The notes beneath the pieces are model-generated. The model was not told where the DNA came from. It saw only the letters and a program-made list of their open reading frames with translations, and made no database searches. Below are positions 43,990-54,620 of a stretch of DNA of 64,000 bases, piece by piece. This stretch comes from Perca fluviatilis. Taxonomy: Eukaryota > Chordata > Actinopteri > Perciformes > Percidae. The DNA is taken from positions 2,097,620 through 2,161,619 of the forward strand of contig NC_053134.1 of NCBI RefSeq assembly GCF_010015445.1, in the 5' to 3' direction. A program made the position numbers and the translations under genes. Each line of letters opens with the position of its first letter. Positions within the stretch are counted from its first letter, which is position 1.

Positions 43990-44345
43990 GTGTTGGGGTT
44001 CTAACCTCCGGCTGATTTGTGAGGACTCTGGTTAACTGCTCCTCAGATCTCTGCAGGGTAAATCCAGACAGCTAGCTAGACTATCTGTCCAATCTGAGTT
44101 TTCTGTTGAACGACTAAAACTACTTCTGAACGTCCACATGTTCCACCAAAACCAGTTCCTTCCTGAGACTATTTAGCATAGGCACCGTGGCTCTGTCCGG
44201 AGCTTAGCCCCGCCCCACGATGATTGTGATTGGTTTAAAGAAATGCCAATAAACCAGAGCACGTTTTCCTCCCATCCAGGAATGCTGTGTGGACTAGCTC
44301 AGACCTTCCTCCGCAGCGCTGTGGAGGAAGGTCTGGCTAACACGT
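43990..44345. mobile_element. Interspersed repeat 'B', unexpanded copy
   Basis: TCTAACCTCCGGCTGATTTG and CAGACAGCTAGCTAGACTAT CTGTCC blocks are shared with 53000-53640, where they are expanded. Near the right end is a perfect inverted repeat GACCTTCCTCC/GGAGGAAGGTC (44311-44342). Confidence 0.75.
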
Positions 44346-44848
44346 GTAACCTCTGCAAACATTTAAAAACAACACCCTGAAAGTCTTTTTGAGTTCCCTT
44401 TTTAGAAATAAACATAAAATAAGATCACCTGTTGTACTTTCACAATCTTTTTAAAACAAGTAATAAATAAAATACCAATAAAAGAAAAACAAACATGAAT
44501 TAGATCAAAAGAGTTTGCTTGCAAACAGTTATCGATTACTTAGTTTTTGTCGTCCTTAGGAGCCGAAATCTCGATCTAAATTTGATAAATTGCACAGGCC
44601 GAGAGCCTTCTTACAACGTAAGATAAGTAAATGTGTTTTTTTCAGCTAATGACCACGCTGTGTTTCTGGATGGTTGGATATCCAGGGCTGTGCTGCATTT
44701 AAAGGTCATGACTAATGCCGCGTGTCCCATTTCCATACAGTTGACTGATGCTGTAAAGTACACACCCTGTACTAATATTCTCTCTGTTAGTATGCAAATG
44801 CATCTAAAGTACCCAGGTTTAGTTAGGTTTATAAGGTTTAGTCGCAGC
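44346..44848. other. phf21b intron, no feature recognised
   Basis: AT-rich, unique-looking. Confidence 0.5.
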
Positions 44849-45025
44849 TAGGGTCGGGTACCGGAGTCGGTACTTTTTTGGGTACCGACCGAATTACGTC
44901 GGCACTACGGAGGAACGATTCACGTTTAATCAAACGGTGCCAAACTTCGCTACCTGAGAGCGCTAAGTAAGGGCGAGCATATCTGGCCTCTCTGCATGTT
45001 GACAGAAAGCGACTCGAAAAAAACA
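44849..45025. mobile_element. MITE fragment TAGGGTCGGGTACCG
   Basis: The left end of a hAT-like MITE that runs into the CA array. Partner end not found after 45656. Confidence 0.5.
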
Positions 45026-45098
45026 CACACACACACAAAAAAAAAAACCAACACACACGCACCACGCTTTTACGCTTTACGCACAGACAGACAGACAA

Positions 45099-45129
<31 letters not shown>

Positions 45130-45461
45130 GACACACACACACATAACACACAACACACACAGACACACACACAGACAGAACACACACACACACACACAGA
45201 CACACACACACACACACACACACACACAAGACAGAGACACACACACACACACACATACACACACACAACACAACGACACACAGACAGACAGACACACACA
45301 TAGACAGACACACACACCGACAGACAGACACATAGACACACAGACAGAGACACACACACAGCCACAAGACACACACACACACACAAAAGACACACAACAC
45401 ACACACAGACAGACACAACACACACACACAGACAGAACACAAACACACACACAAGAATGAC

Positions 45462-45536
<75 letters not shown>

Positions 45537-45544
45537 CACAAAAA

Positions 45545-45586
<42 letters not shown>

Positions 45587-45656
45587 CACAGAAAGACAGA
45601 CACACACATACATACACACAGACACAGACACACACGCGCACACACACAGACACACA
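45026..45656. repeat. (CA)n array with CAGACAGAC interruptions
   Basis: About 630 bp, with a pure (CA)n core at 45462-45533. The Cys/Val and Thr/His frames are artefacts. Confidence 0.95.
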
Positions 45657-46270
45657 CTCAACGGATTTCTCAGATCTGTTGATTAAGTTTACCTCATCTG
45701 AACACAAACTGTGCGCTTGTTTTAGAGGATTAACTAGTTTGTTTTTCTGAGCTGCTGCGTTGGTATTATTCCACTTTTCTTTTTTTTTTGTCCAGCTGTG
45801 AGCAGCTGCTCTGTTTCCTTCCGTGTGTTGCATTGTGGGGGAGAAAAGTCAGCACATTTACATGTTCATGCACGCAGGAAAACCAGGTTACCCTGAGAAA
45901 TCAGTGCAAATGTGCTGTATTCAAATCTGTGTACATAAGCAGTGATTTAGATTTCTACCCCTGACCTTATTTTGGAAACATGTCTGACTGATTGCAAGAG
46001 TTTTAGTGATAAAGTCAAGTGTTCCTGCTTCCTGCTTTGTGCTCTGGATGTTACAAATATTCATATAATCAGCTGTGGATTTAAAGAGACTACTTTGATG
46101 CCTTTCATGTGCAAAGATGGCTCCGTTTATCCCGACTTTCTGCAGTCTTTGTCATGCTCGCACATGTAAAAAGACGATTTAGAAACCCGGTTACTCGTAA
46201 ACAAGAAATCATGTCACTCAGGGAGAAATCAGGTTTCTCTAATCCTCTACCGTGACTGCTGCAGGAACCA
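45657..46270. other. phf21b intron, partly repeat-like
   Basis: AAACCAGGTTACCCTGAGAA at 45881 and AACCCGGTTACTCGTAAACA at 46186 suggest relatives of the foldback that follows. No gene. Confidence 0.45.
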
Positions 46271-46511
46271 GGTTTTTAACATTAATCTGGTAACTGAAAT
46301 GCATGTAAACAGACAAAAAAACACCCTCACTCAGAAATGAATTAAGTTTTTAGTATCCACGCTGGCATTTTTAAGTCTACTTGTGTTTCATTTATCCTCT
46401 GAAAATGAAACACAAGTAGACTTACAACGCCAGCAGTGGGTTCTAAAGTTACTACTTTTCCAGTGAGTGTGTTTTATTACATTTCAGTTACCAGATAAAT
46501 GTTTAAAAACC
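46271..46511. mobile_element. 241-bp foldback MITE
   Basis: Outer arms GGTTTTTAACATTAATCTGG and inverse CCAGATAAATGTTTAAAAACC. Inner arms TAAGTCTACTTGTGTTTCAT and a perfect inverse around a 13-nt centre (46373-46426). No coding capacity. Confidence 0.8.
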
Positions 46512-46930
46512 CCAGACTGATCTCATAAAGTGGCGTATGTATGACGCGCCAATTCGTAAGCTGTTTTTGCGTGTTATCAAGAAGCATAATCGCTTTTTAG
46601 CGTGTTTATCAACGCCGTTCGGCCGCCATTGACCTACATTACGTGTGAATTCTTGCTATAGGGAGTAGTATGAAAGGTAGGAAGTCCACGGAGGGAAGTT
46701 GGATCGTGGTGGAGGATGGGTAAAACACAGGACTTTCACCAAGGAGAGCTGTTTTTTTTGTGGTGTGTATGTTTACATGCGCTGTATACAGCGTAGACAT
46801 ACACGTGGATACCTCAAAATGCGTAGAGATAACACGCCACTTGGCTTTAGGAAAGTGGCGTGTATGTTTACGCAAAGTCATGATGGCATGTTGAAAAAAA
46901 ACCTGGTTTCTGCAGTCGTATAAACCAGTG
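46512..46930. mobile_element. Interspersed repeat with inverted GTGGCGTGTATG motifs
   Basis: CATAAAGTGGCGTATGTATG and AAAGTGGCGTGTATGTTTAC with ACACGCCACTT inversions, and CTGTATACAGCGTAGACATA. Common teleost repeat; class not assigned. Confidence 0.5.
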
Positions 46931-47119
46931 ATTCCCAAACAGGGGTACTTCTGCTGTTGCTAGGGGTACGTGGACAAATTGTGGAGCAGCTCAACTAATT
47001 TGAGAAAATAGAAATTCTGATTTGATTGAAACAATATATCAGCTGTAACAAAAGAACACAGGGAAGTTAAACAGTAGCTACAATTAAAGACTACATACAT
47101 TGTAGAAATAAGTAGCTAA
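46931..47119. mobile_element. hAT-like MITE end CAGTGATTCCCAAACAGGGG
   Basis: A familiar hAT terminus, AGTGATTCCCAAAC, directly before the 34-bp array. A right end was not identified. Confidence 0.5.
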
Positions 47120-47610
47120 AACTACTGATTAAACAGTTCAAATAGTTAGCTAAAAGTAATGAATAAATGGTAGGAATGAGGAGTTAAAAGTAATGAATAA
47201 ATGGTAGGAATAAGGAGTTAAAAGTAATGAATAAATGGTAGGAATAATGAGTTAAAAGTAATGAATAAATGGTAGGAATGAGGAGTTAAAAGTAATGAAT
47301 AAATGGTAGGAATGAGGAGTTAAAAGTAATGAATAAATGGTAGGAATAAGGAGTTAAAAGTAATGAATAAATGGTAGGAATAAGGAGTTAAAAGTAATGA
47401 ATAAATGGTAGGAATAAGGAGTTAAAAGTAATGAATAAATGGTAGGAATAAGGAGTTAAAAGTAATGAAAAATGGTAGGAATAAGGAGTTAAAAGTAATG
47501 AATAAATGGTAGGAATAAGGAGTTAAAAGTAATGAATAAATGGTAGGAATAAGGAGTTAAAAGTAATGAATAAATGGTAGGAATAAGGAGTTAAAAGTAC
47601 CGCATAAACA
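47120..47610. repeat. 34-bp minisatellite, about 14 copies
   Basis: Unit contains AAAAGTAATGAATAAATGGT and AGGAATAAGGAGTT. The first units have ATGAGGAGTT variants; one unit has a single-base loss. Confidence 0.95.
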
Positions 47611-47760
47611 GCCCAAATAGTCGTCTAGGAGAATGAAATTAACCGCAGAGAATACACCTAGCATACACCACTACAGAATGGCGAACACGCTGTATAGTGA
47701 ACTATTTCTGTGCTGGGGAACGGTTTCAAACACAGCTCGCGTCACCTGTCAGACTGCCCG
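47611..47760. mobile_element. Fragment with the GGAACGGTTTCAAACACAGC end
   Basis: Matches the right end of the element at 59478-62150 (GGAACGGTTTCCAACACAGC), without its TTAA. Confidence 0.5.
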
Positions 47761-47761
47761 C

Positions 47762-48045
47762 CAGGGGTGGGAACCCCCAGAGGCCTCACAATACGATATC
47801 ATCACGATATTTATGTCACGATACAATATTTATTTACGATTTTAAACATATTTGCAGTATCCTGCGATATACTGCAATGTATTTACCTTTTTTCCAACTT
47901 CAAATTTTTCCCAATTGAAGTTGAAGTTGAAAAAAAGTTGGAAAAAAGGTAAATATATTGCAGTATATCGCAGGATACTGCAAATATGTTTAAAATCGTA
48001 AATAAATATCGTATCGTGACATAAATATCGTGATGATGTCCCCAA
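47762..48045. mobile_element. Long foldback (about 108-bp arms)
   Basis: Left arm about 47798-47905 and right arm about 47930-48037 are near-perfect inverses through ATCATCACGATATTTATG, GCAGTATCCTGCGATATACT and ACCTTTTTTCCAACTT. It starts GGGGTGGGAACCCCCAGAGG, the family also seen at 63905-64000. Confidence 0.85.
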
Positions 48046-48395
48046 AAGGAAACTTTGTCAACATCGGTTTCATCTAAAAAGACACATGTCTCTGTTTGTT
48101 CATCTCACTTCAATTTTATTGCTGCAAAATGGGATTGTGTCAAGCAGACAAACTGACCAACACATATATATATAATAATAGATCAATACTTGTTGTCTGT
48201 GTATCGATACAGTATTGCCATGGAATATATTGCGATACCATGCTGTACCCCTACTGCCTGCGCCCGCTAGCCTCTCATTGACGTGGCAAACGACAATCGC
48301 TCCTTGTGCCGCAAGAGTTTAAGGGCCCTATTTTAACGATATAAGTGCACGGTGTGAAGGCCTGGCACAGGTGCGTTTAGGGCGTTTCCAAATCA

Positions 48396-48775
48396 AATTA
48401 AAAAGCCCGCACTGACTTGGGCAAAAAGGCTTTTAATTTTGCAGCACCACCTGCATGGAATCAGCTTCAGAATGAGCTACAGTTGAAGGAGTTGGTCTCA
48501 CTTTATTCTTTTCAAGGCTTTCTAAAAGACCTTGCAGAAAGGCAGTCTGTCTGTCATTGTTTTTAAATTGATTTAGGACCCAGATTTTCTTTATGATGAG
48601 ATTGGTGTGTGTGAAGATGATGAGTGAAAGTGTTTCTATGTTTTTATTTCGTTGTTGTCTTTGTATTTATTGAAACCTAGCTGCTGCCACTTGCCAGGAC
48701 CCTCTTGTAAAAGAGATTTGTAATCCCAAGGAGTTTTTTTCCTGGTTAAATAAAGGTTTGAATGAAAAAAAAGGG
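48396..48775 (+). mobile_element. 5'-truncated LINE 3' end
   Basis: The end of the reverse-transcriptase frame (48423-48566), a 3' UTR and the tail GGTTAAATAAAGGTTTGAAT then poly-A. It interrupts a MITE of the GGGCCCTATTTTAACGAT family (48322-48395; resumes with GTCCGTGCACCAGGCGCG at 48776). Confidence 0.7.
48423..48566 (+). pseudogene. LINE reverse-transcriptase C-terminal fragment
   Basis: 47 codons to TAA, without a start, including FNFAAPPAWNQLQNELQ and LYSFQGFLKDLAE. The AP.AWN.LQ..L pattern is the usual C-terminus of vertebrate non-LTR ORF2 proteins. 5'-truncated, so non-functional. Confidence 0.65.
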
Positions 48776-48789
48776 TCCGTGCACCAGGC

Positions 48790-49196
48790 GCGTGGTTCAA
48801 AGGGATTGTACTTAGTGTCTTCACTGTTTTGTTTCGTTGGCTCTGGTTCGATAAAGTTGGAGTTTGACGCAGTTTCATACTCCAACGTAGTGAAGTAAAA
48901 GCAAAATAACTCAGAGGTAGAAAAAGTCCAGTAACCAAGTATCCACAGGTCTGAAAACATTGAATTCAGTTTCCCCTCAAAATAAAGAAAAGGCCTTTTA
49001 GAAAGTGTTAAAAAGTCTTCAATCTCATTTACAAAACATCTTAAATCTGCTCTCTTGGCTGCGTTAGGCAGTAACGTACGTTTGAATGTTTCTGTTTGTG
49101 ATTGCGGACTGTCCAGAGACATTAAACGCCTCCTAACTATCATCAGACCTGCAGCAGACTAGCACATGAGAAGTGTGGATTTTCAGCAAAAGCCTT
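48790..49196. other. phf21b intron, no feature recognised
   Basis: A 158-residue minus frame (48667-49143) has no recognisable family and overlaps a LINE 3' UTR; probably chance. Confidence 0.5.
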
Positions 49197-49623
49197 TAGC
49201 CTGACGAGCCAGCCCCACATCCAGATGTTGAGGTCTGGGAACTCCCCATTGGTCAGGGCTCAATCCGAGGGGGCGGGATAAACGGTTGTCTTTCAAATAA
49301 CCCTCTGCACGCAATAGGATAGCGCTCCAACCAATCAGAGCAACGCTAGTTGATAGATTAAACTTTAAACTGCGAACACATCTTCCTTTTTTTAAGAATG
49401 ACTTCAGAGCCGTTCTTTGTTCTGTTCTCAAAGAAAAGCTGAACTCCAAGTCTTCCAGAGTCTCGGCCAAAGCAGATTCCAAAGACCATAAGCCCCGCCC
49501 CCTTTAGACCCATTAGACGATGCGATTGGCCCGGCTAGAGTTTGACTTTTCCAGCTCGCAAGCCAACAGAGAGTTGCTAGACGACCCTGGCTGGCGCTTG
49601 GGGGCGTGTAGATTTCCAGGCTA
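49197..49623. mobile_element. 427-bp hAT-like MITE (TAGCCTG...CAGGCTA)
   Basis: Ends TAGCCTGACGAGCC and GATTTCCAGGCTA. Flanks AAAAGCCTT and AAAAACCTT match at 8 of 9. Contains several CCAATCA/ATTGG cores. Confidence 0.75.
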
Positions 49624-50136
49624 AAAAACCTTAGCTTTCTGCTTCTTGTCACGGTCCAGGTTGCTTTAATATTATGAACTATATATCATGAGAAGTTAGT
49701 GTTATTTACTGCTGGGAAGAAGCAGACTTATAGATATAAAATTGTGTTCTATGTTGTCCTAAAAAAGGTCAAATAAAGTGTAGACTGTAACTGTGAACCT
49801 TGCAGACATCCTGCTATTTGTCCTCTAACTGCTCTGCAGGTGACATTAAAGCTACCGTGACTTGTACAGACGCAGTTAAAAGCCATTTAAAGACAACACT
49901 GTGTCTTTCTCTTCTCTGCACTAATTTCCTTTTTGCATGTACATTAGTCAGCGAGGGTCAGCGGTGCTAAAGCTGCACTGTAGTACATCAGCTCTGTTCA
50001 GTAATTGGACATTTGAACGGCTGGAGAAGCTGTTGGTCGTCTCTCTAACCCCCCCTCCTCTAGTCCATCCACACATCCATCCATCCATCCTGCTGTACCA
50101 GGGTAAAGCTCTCAGGGAGTGGTAGTCACATTTAGC
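49624..50136. other. phf21b intron, unique-looking
   Basis: Only a short ATCC run at 50073-50090. No gene. Confidence 0.5.
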
Positions 50137-50943
50137 CTAGCAGTGCCTAGCAGTGCTTGGCAGTGCCTAGCAGTGCCTAGCTGTGTCTATCAGTGCCTAG
50201 CAGTGCTAGCAGTGCCTAGCAGTGTCTAACAGTGCCTAGCTGTGTCTATCAGTGCCTAGCAGTGCCTGACAGTCCCTAACAGTGCCTAGCAGTGCCTAAC
50301 AATGCCTAGCAGTGTCTAACAGTGCCTAGCAGTGCTAGCAGTGCCTAGCAGTGCCTAGCAGTGTCTATCAGTGCCTAGCAGTGCTAGCAGTGCCTAGCAG
50401 TGTCTAACAGTGCCTAGCAGTGCCTAGCTGTGTCTATCAGTGCCTAGCAGTGCTAGCAGTGCCTAGCAGTGTCTAACAGTGCCTAGCTGTGTCTATCAGT
50501 GCCTAGCAGTGCCTGACAGTCCCTAACAGTGCCTAGCAGTGCCTAACAATGCCTAGCAGTGTCTAACAGTGCCTAGCAGTGCTAGCAGTGCCTAGCAGTG
50601 CCTAGCAGTGTCTATCAGTGCCTAACAGTGCCTAGCAGTGTCTAACAGTGCCTAACAGTGCCCAGCAGTGCCCAGCAGTGCCTAACAGTGCCTAACAGTG
50701 CCCAGCAGTGCCTAGCAGTGCCTAGCAGTGCCTAACAGTGCCCAGCAGTGCCTAGCAGTGTCTAACAGTGCCTAACAGTGCCTAACAGTGCCTAGCAGTG
50801 CCTAGCAGTGCCTAGCAGTGTCTAACAGTGCCTAACAGTGCCTAACAGTGCCCAGCAGTGCCTAGCAGTGCCTAGCAGTGTCTAACAGTGCCTGACAGTG
50901 CCTAACAGTGCCTAGCAGTGCCTAGCAGTGCCTGACAGGGCCT
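50137..50943. repeat. 10-bp minisatellite CAGTGCCTAG with higher-order duplication
   Basis: About 80 units of CAGTGCCTAG/CAGTGTCTAA/CAGTGCTAG. A block of at least 150 bp beginning at 50221 is repeated identically at 50468 (247-bp period). 50640-50940 is more homogeneous. Confidence 0.95.
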
Positions 50944-51416
50944 GACTTTTTACTAGAACTAACAGCGTAGCTATGGCTGAACTTTGGCCTACTTTAGCAT
51001 ATCAACATTAGCTCACTAAGAACCTGGGAACCACAATCCCAAACTGGCAGTTTGACTTTCTGTGTACTGAATTGTTTACCTAAAGTAAACTTTTTTTTAA
51101 ATTAGTTTTTCTAAAAATTATACTTTAAAAAAATCCCAATATATCACCCGGCCTTACGCACAGTATCGAAATATATTGCAATATATTGAATCGTGACCCA
51201 TGTATCGTGATACGTATCGCATCGGCAGATTCTTGCCGACACACAGCCCTGCCGAGGACAGGCTCTTTTGTCGCTACGGCAAACTGAGGCTAGCGCCGTA
51301 CCGAATACCATTTATTGAGCTTCGGTGCTTTTCAACAGCGAATATTCTGAGCTTCGGTGGCAGCAGCAGCAGCGGGTGAAACCAACATTTCCGACTGCAC
51401 CTGAAGGCAGCTTTAT
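50944..51416. mobile_element. ATATCG-type MITE remnants
   Basis: AATATATTGCAATATATTGA and ATCGTGATACGTATCGCATC near 51170-51220, ending CACACAGCCCTG. Ends not resolved. Confidence 0.4.
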
Positions 51417-51760
51417 TTAACCCTCCTGTTGTCCTCGGGTCCAATTTGACCCATTTTCAAAAAGTTTCTGTATCAGAAATTTATCAGAAAAACAGAGTTT
51501 CTTTCAACCAAATTGTCAAAAAAAATTTAATACCGTGGATGGTTTCCGTACAACGCTCTTCACAAGTTAAGTAAATGATCAGTTCACTAGTTTCATTGAA
51601 TTTAGATTTTTTATTCAATTATATAGCATTTAAAAAAGAACAGATACAAGAACGTTGTAGAAAGTGACCGAAATATTGGAAAAGCTTTAAAAATGTGGCG
51701 AGAAAATCAACAAAAACATAGAAAAAAGTGACAGAAATGTAAAATATTTGCATAATATGA
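51417..51760 (+). mobile_element. TTAACCC-family MITE, right end lost
   Basis: TTAACCCTCCTGTTGTCCTC, then AATTTGACCCATTTTCAAAA and ACCGTGGATGGTTTCCGTAC as in other copies. Confidence 0.7.
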
Positions 51761-52069
51761 GCATTTTAAATGTGGTTTTTTTTTTGGGACTTCTTTTTGA
51801 CATTTTTTCCCGATGTTTTCTTTACTTTTTGGCGTTTTTTCTTTCTTTTTCAACTCTTATTTATTTATTTATTTTTTTCAACTTTAAAATTTTCAAACAT
51901 GCAAACATGTAACAATTTATGACCCAACAAGTGAAAAAAAAAAAAAAAAACATAACACTGAACCCTGTTCTCTGATTGGTCCAACACCAATCATTAAAGT
52001 CTGTTTCCCAGACTTTAATCTTGTGGTTTCCAGACAGGTTCAGACCTTCCACAGCGTAGTGAGACAGAT

Positions 52070-52308
52070 TCTAGGTGTGTGTCTGTGTGTGTCTGTGTGT
52101 GTGTGTGTGTGTCTCTCTATGTCTGTCTATGTCTATGTCTGTCTATGCGTGTGTGTCTATGTGTGTCTGTCTATGTGTGTGTGTGTCTATACGTGTGTGT
52201 CTATGTGTGTGTGTAGAACTGAGTATTGTGCTACTTATACCCTTAAAAAGTGAGTATTGTGCTTGTAAAGTGATATTGTGAAGATCTGCCGCCTGCCACT
52301 GGTCCACT

Positions 52309-52357
<49 letters not shown>

Positions 52358-52380
52358 ATGTGTGTGTGTGTGTGTGTGTT
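52070..52380. repeat. Two (GT)n arrays
   Basis: GT with TCTATGTCTGTC interruptions at 52073-52215, then nearly pure (GT)n at 52311-52380. 51761-52069 holds only T-rich sequence and poly-A. Confidence 0.92.
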
Positions 52381-52384
52381 CAGG

Positions 52385-52990
52385 CCTACTAAAGGACACC
52401 CACACATCAGGACCACCGGTTCCGTCTCAGAGGACTATAAATCTGCCCTCTTTTGTCCGCGTGCTCTTGAGGCTGCAGCAAATCGCCTTCCCTTTCCTTT
52501 TTCCCTTGTTTTCAGACTCTTTTTTTAATTATTACTAGAAGGCACGCTCGGATTTAATTAAGAGCAACATAGCAGGAAACCCTGCGATGACTCTTCCCGC
52601 GGGAGGGCGGTGTGTCTGTCTACCAGCTTTACATTTCACTCTGTTCCCACATGCCTTCACATCTGAGGCTTCCTCTTCAAACAGCAGCTTGTTTTCAGGG
52701 TTAAAAAGGTCCTTCCTGCTTTAAATGAGGCTCAAAATGTGCCAGGGTCCATTTTTATTTTTATTTTTATTTTTTTTGCTTCAATGCAATTGTGATTTAT
52801 TTTTTTATTCCTGGAGTTAGAAACCTGCAGTAGCTTTAAAGGAACAGTCTGACATTGTCAGAGACGTGAAGATTGATATGTGTTTTATCTCAGCGATTAG
52901 GTCGTTTCTTTTTTCGCTCAATTCAGTCTATATTCAGGTCGTTCCACTCCCGGGATCGCTCCGGTGCCGCTGGACGTCCCGTCCCCTTCC
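52385..52990. promoter_or_regulatory. Unique sequence, candidate conserved non-coding element
   Basis: Non-repetitive, with TTTTTTTAATTATTACTAGA, GATTTAATTAAGAGCAAC and CTTCCCGCGGGAGGGCG. No exon. Conservation is untested. Confidence 0.3.
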
Positions 52991-52999
52991 TCTGTCTCT

Positions 53000-53093
53000 G
53001 TGTTGGCGTTCTAACCTCCGGCTGATTTGTGAGGACTATGGTTAACTGCTCCTCAGATCTCTGCAGGGTAAATCCAGACAGCTAGCTACACTA

Positions 53094-53141
<48 letters not shown>

Positions 53142-53157
53142 ACAGCTAGCTAGACTA

Positions 53158-53213
<56 letters not shown>

Positions 53214-53229
53214 ACAGCTAGCTAGACTA

Positions 53230-53265
<36 letters not shown>

Positions 53266-53281
53266 ACAGCTAGCTAGACTA

Positions 53282-53345
<64 letters not shown>

Positions 53346-53361
53346 ACAGCTAGCTAGACTA

Positions 53362-53397
<36 letters not shown>

Positions 53398-53413
53398 ACA
53401 GCTAGCTAGACTA

Positions 53414-53461
<48 letters not shown>

Positions 53462-53477
53462 ACAGCTAGCTAGACTA

Positions 53478-53513
<36 letters not shown>

Positions 53514-53529
53514 ACAGCTAGCTAGACTA

Positions 53530-53570
<41 letters not shown>

Positions 53571-53640
53571 TCGTCTAACAGCTAGCTAGACTATCTGTCC
53601 AATCTGGATTCTCTGTTGCACGACTGAAACTACTTTTTTA
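53000..53640. mobile_element. Interspersed repeat 'B', expanded copy
   Basis: Begins like 43990 (TCTAACCTCCGGCTGATTTG), then AACAGCTAGCTAGACTAT is reiterated eight times, each separated by (CTGT)8-15, before resuming with CTGTCCAATCTGG. The 44-kb copy shows the single-copy ancestor. Confidence 0.85.
53090..53590. repeat. (CTGT)n blocks within CTAACAGCTAGCTAGACTAT units
   Basis: A two-level repeat: tetranucleotide runs nested in a larger unit of 52-80 bp whose length varies with the run. Confidence 0.95.
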
Positions 53641-53664
53641 AAAAAAAAAATTTTATAATTTTTG

Positions 53665-54387
53665 CAGCAGAAACGCTTCACGCAACAGAAACGCCACGCA
53701 ACAGAAAACGCCACGCAACAGAAACGCCACGCCAACAGAAACGCCACGCAACAGAAACGCCATCGCGAAGCAGAAACGCCAGCGCAACAGAAACGCCACG
53801 CGAAAGCAGAAACGCCACGCAACAGAAACGCCACGCAACAGAAACCGCACGCGAAAGCAGAAACGCCACGCAGCAGAAACGTTCGCCAACGCAACAGAAA
53901 CGCACGCAACAGAAACGCCACGCAACAGAAACGCCACGCAACAGAAACGCCACGCAGCAGAAACGCCACGCAACAGAAACGCCACGCAACAGAAACGCCA
54001 CGCAACAGAAACGCCACGCAACAGAAACGCCACGCAACAGAAACGCCACGCAGCAGAAACGCCACGCAACAGAAACGCAACGCAACAGAAACGCCACGCA
54101 ACAGAAACGCCACGCAACAGAAACGCCACGCAACAGAAACGCCACGCAACAGAAACGCCACGCAGCAGAAACGCCACGCAACAGAAACGCCACGCAGCAG
54201 AAACGCCACGCAGCAGAAACGCCACGCAGCAGAAACGCCACGCAACAGAAACGCCACGCAAAAGAAACGCCACGCAACAGAAACGCCACGCAACAGAAAC
54301 GCCACGCAGCAGAAACGCCACGCAACAGAAACGCCACGCAGCAGAAACGCCACGCAACAGAAACGCCACGCAACAGAAACGCCACGC
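53665..54387. repeat. 16-bp minisatellite ACGCAACAGAAACGCC
   Basis: About 45 copies, degenerate at the left (53690-53900), homogeneous at the right, with GCAACAG/GCAGCAG variants. No stops on either strand in several frames, so frames of 238-271 residues are artefacts. CpG-rich, unusual for the AT-rich surroundings. Confidence 0.95.
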
Positions 54388-54620
54388 TCACGGCACGCAG
54401 CCAGTGTGCAGGAGGCCTAACGGTGCAGATCCACTTGTCCGTGCGACGCTTCTGTCGCGTCGCGCCCCGCTCTATTCCTGTGGGCGACGTCAAGCGACTT
54501 CAACGCTCCTGCAAAGCATTCTGGGAAGGCGGCGCTACATTTGAAAAAATGCTGCGCGTCAAAAAGCTCGCCCATGCCCAGCTTTATGCAAATGAATCGC
54601 GTTGAACGCGACGCGACTAT
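54388..54620. mobile_element. GACGC-rich repeat remnant at the end of the 16-bp array
   Basis: GTGCGACGCTTCTGTCGCGT and GTTGAACGCGACGCGACT. The motif ACGC..CAGAA resembles the array unit, so the array may have grown from this element. Confidence 0.35.

Noticed and set aside
48667..49143. 158-residue minus-strand protein
   Set aside because: No family resemblance; it overlaps the LINE 3' UTR and MITE remnants.
53586..54493. Four overlapping 238-271-residue frames
   Set aside because: The 16-bp array is stop-free in all three minus frames and at least one plus frame. The products are pure repeats with no family.
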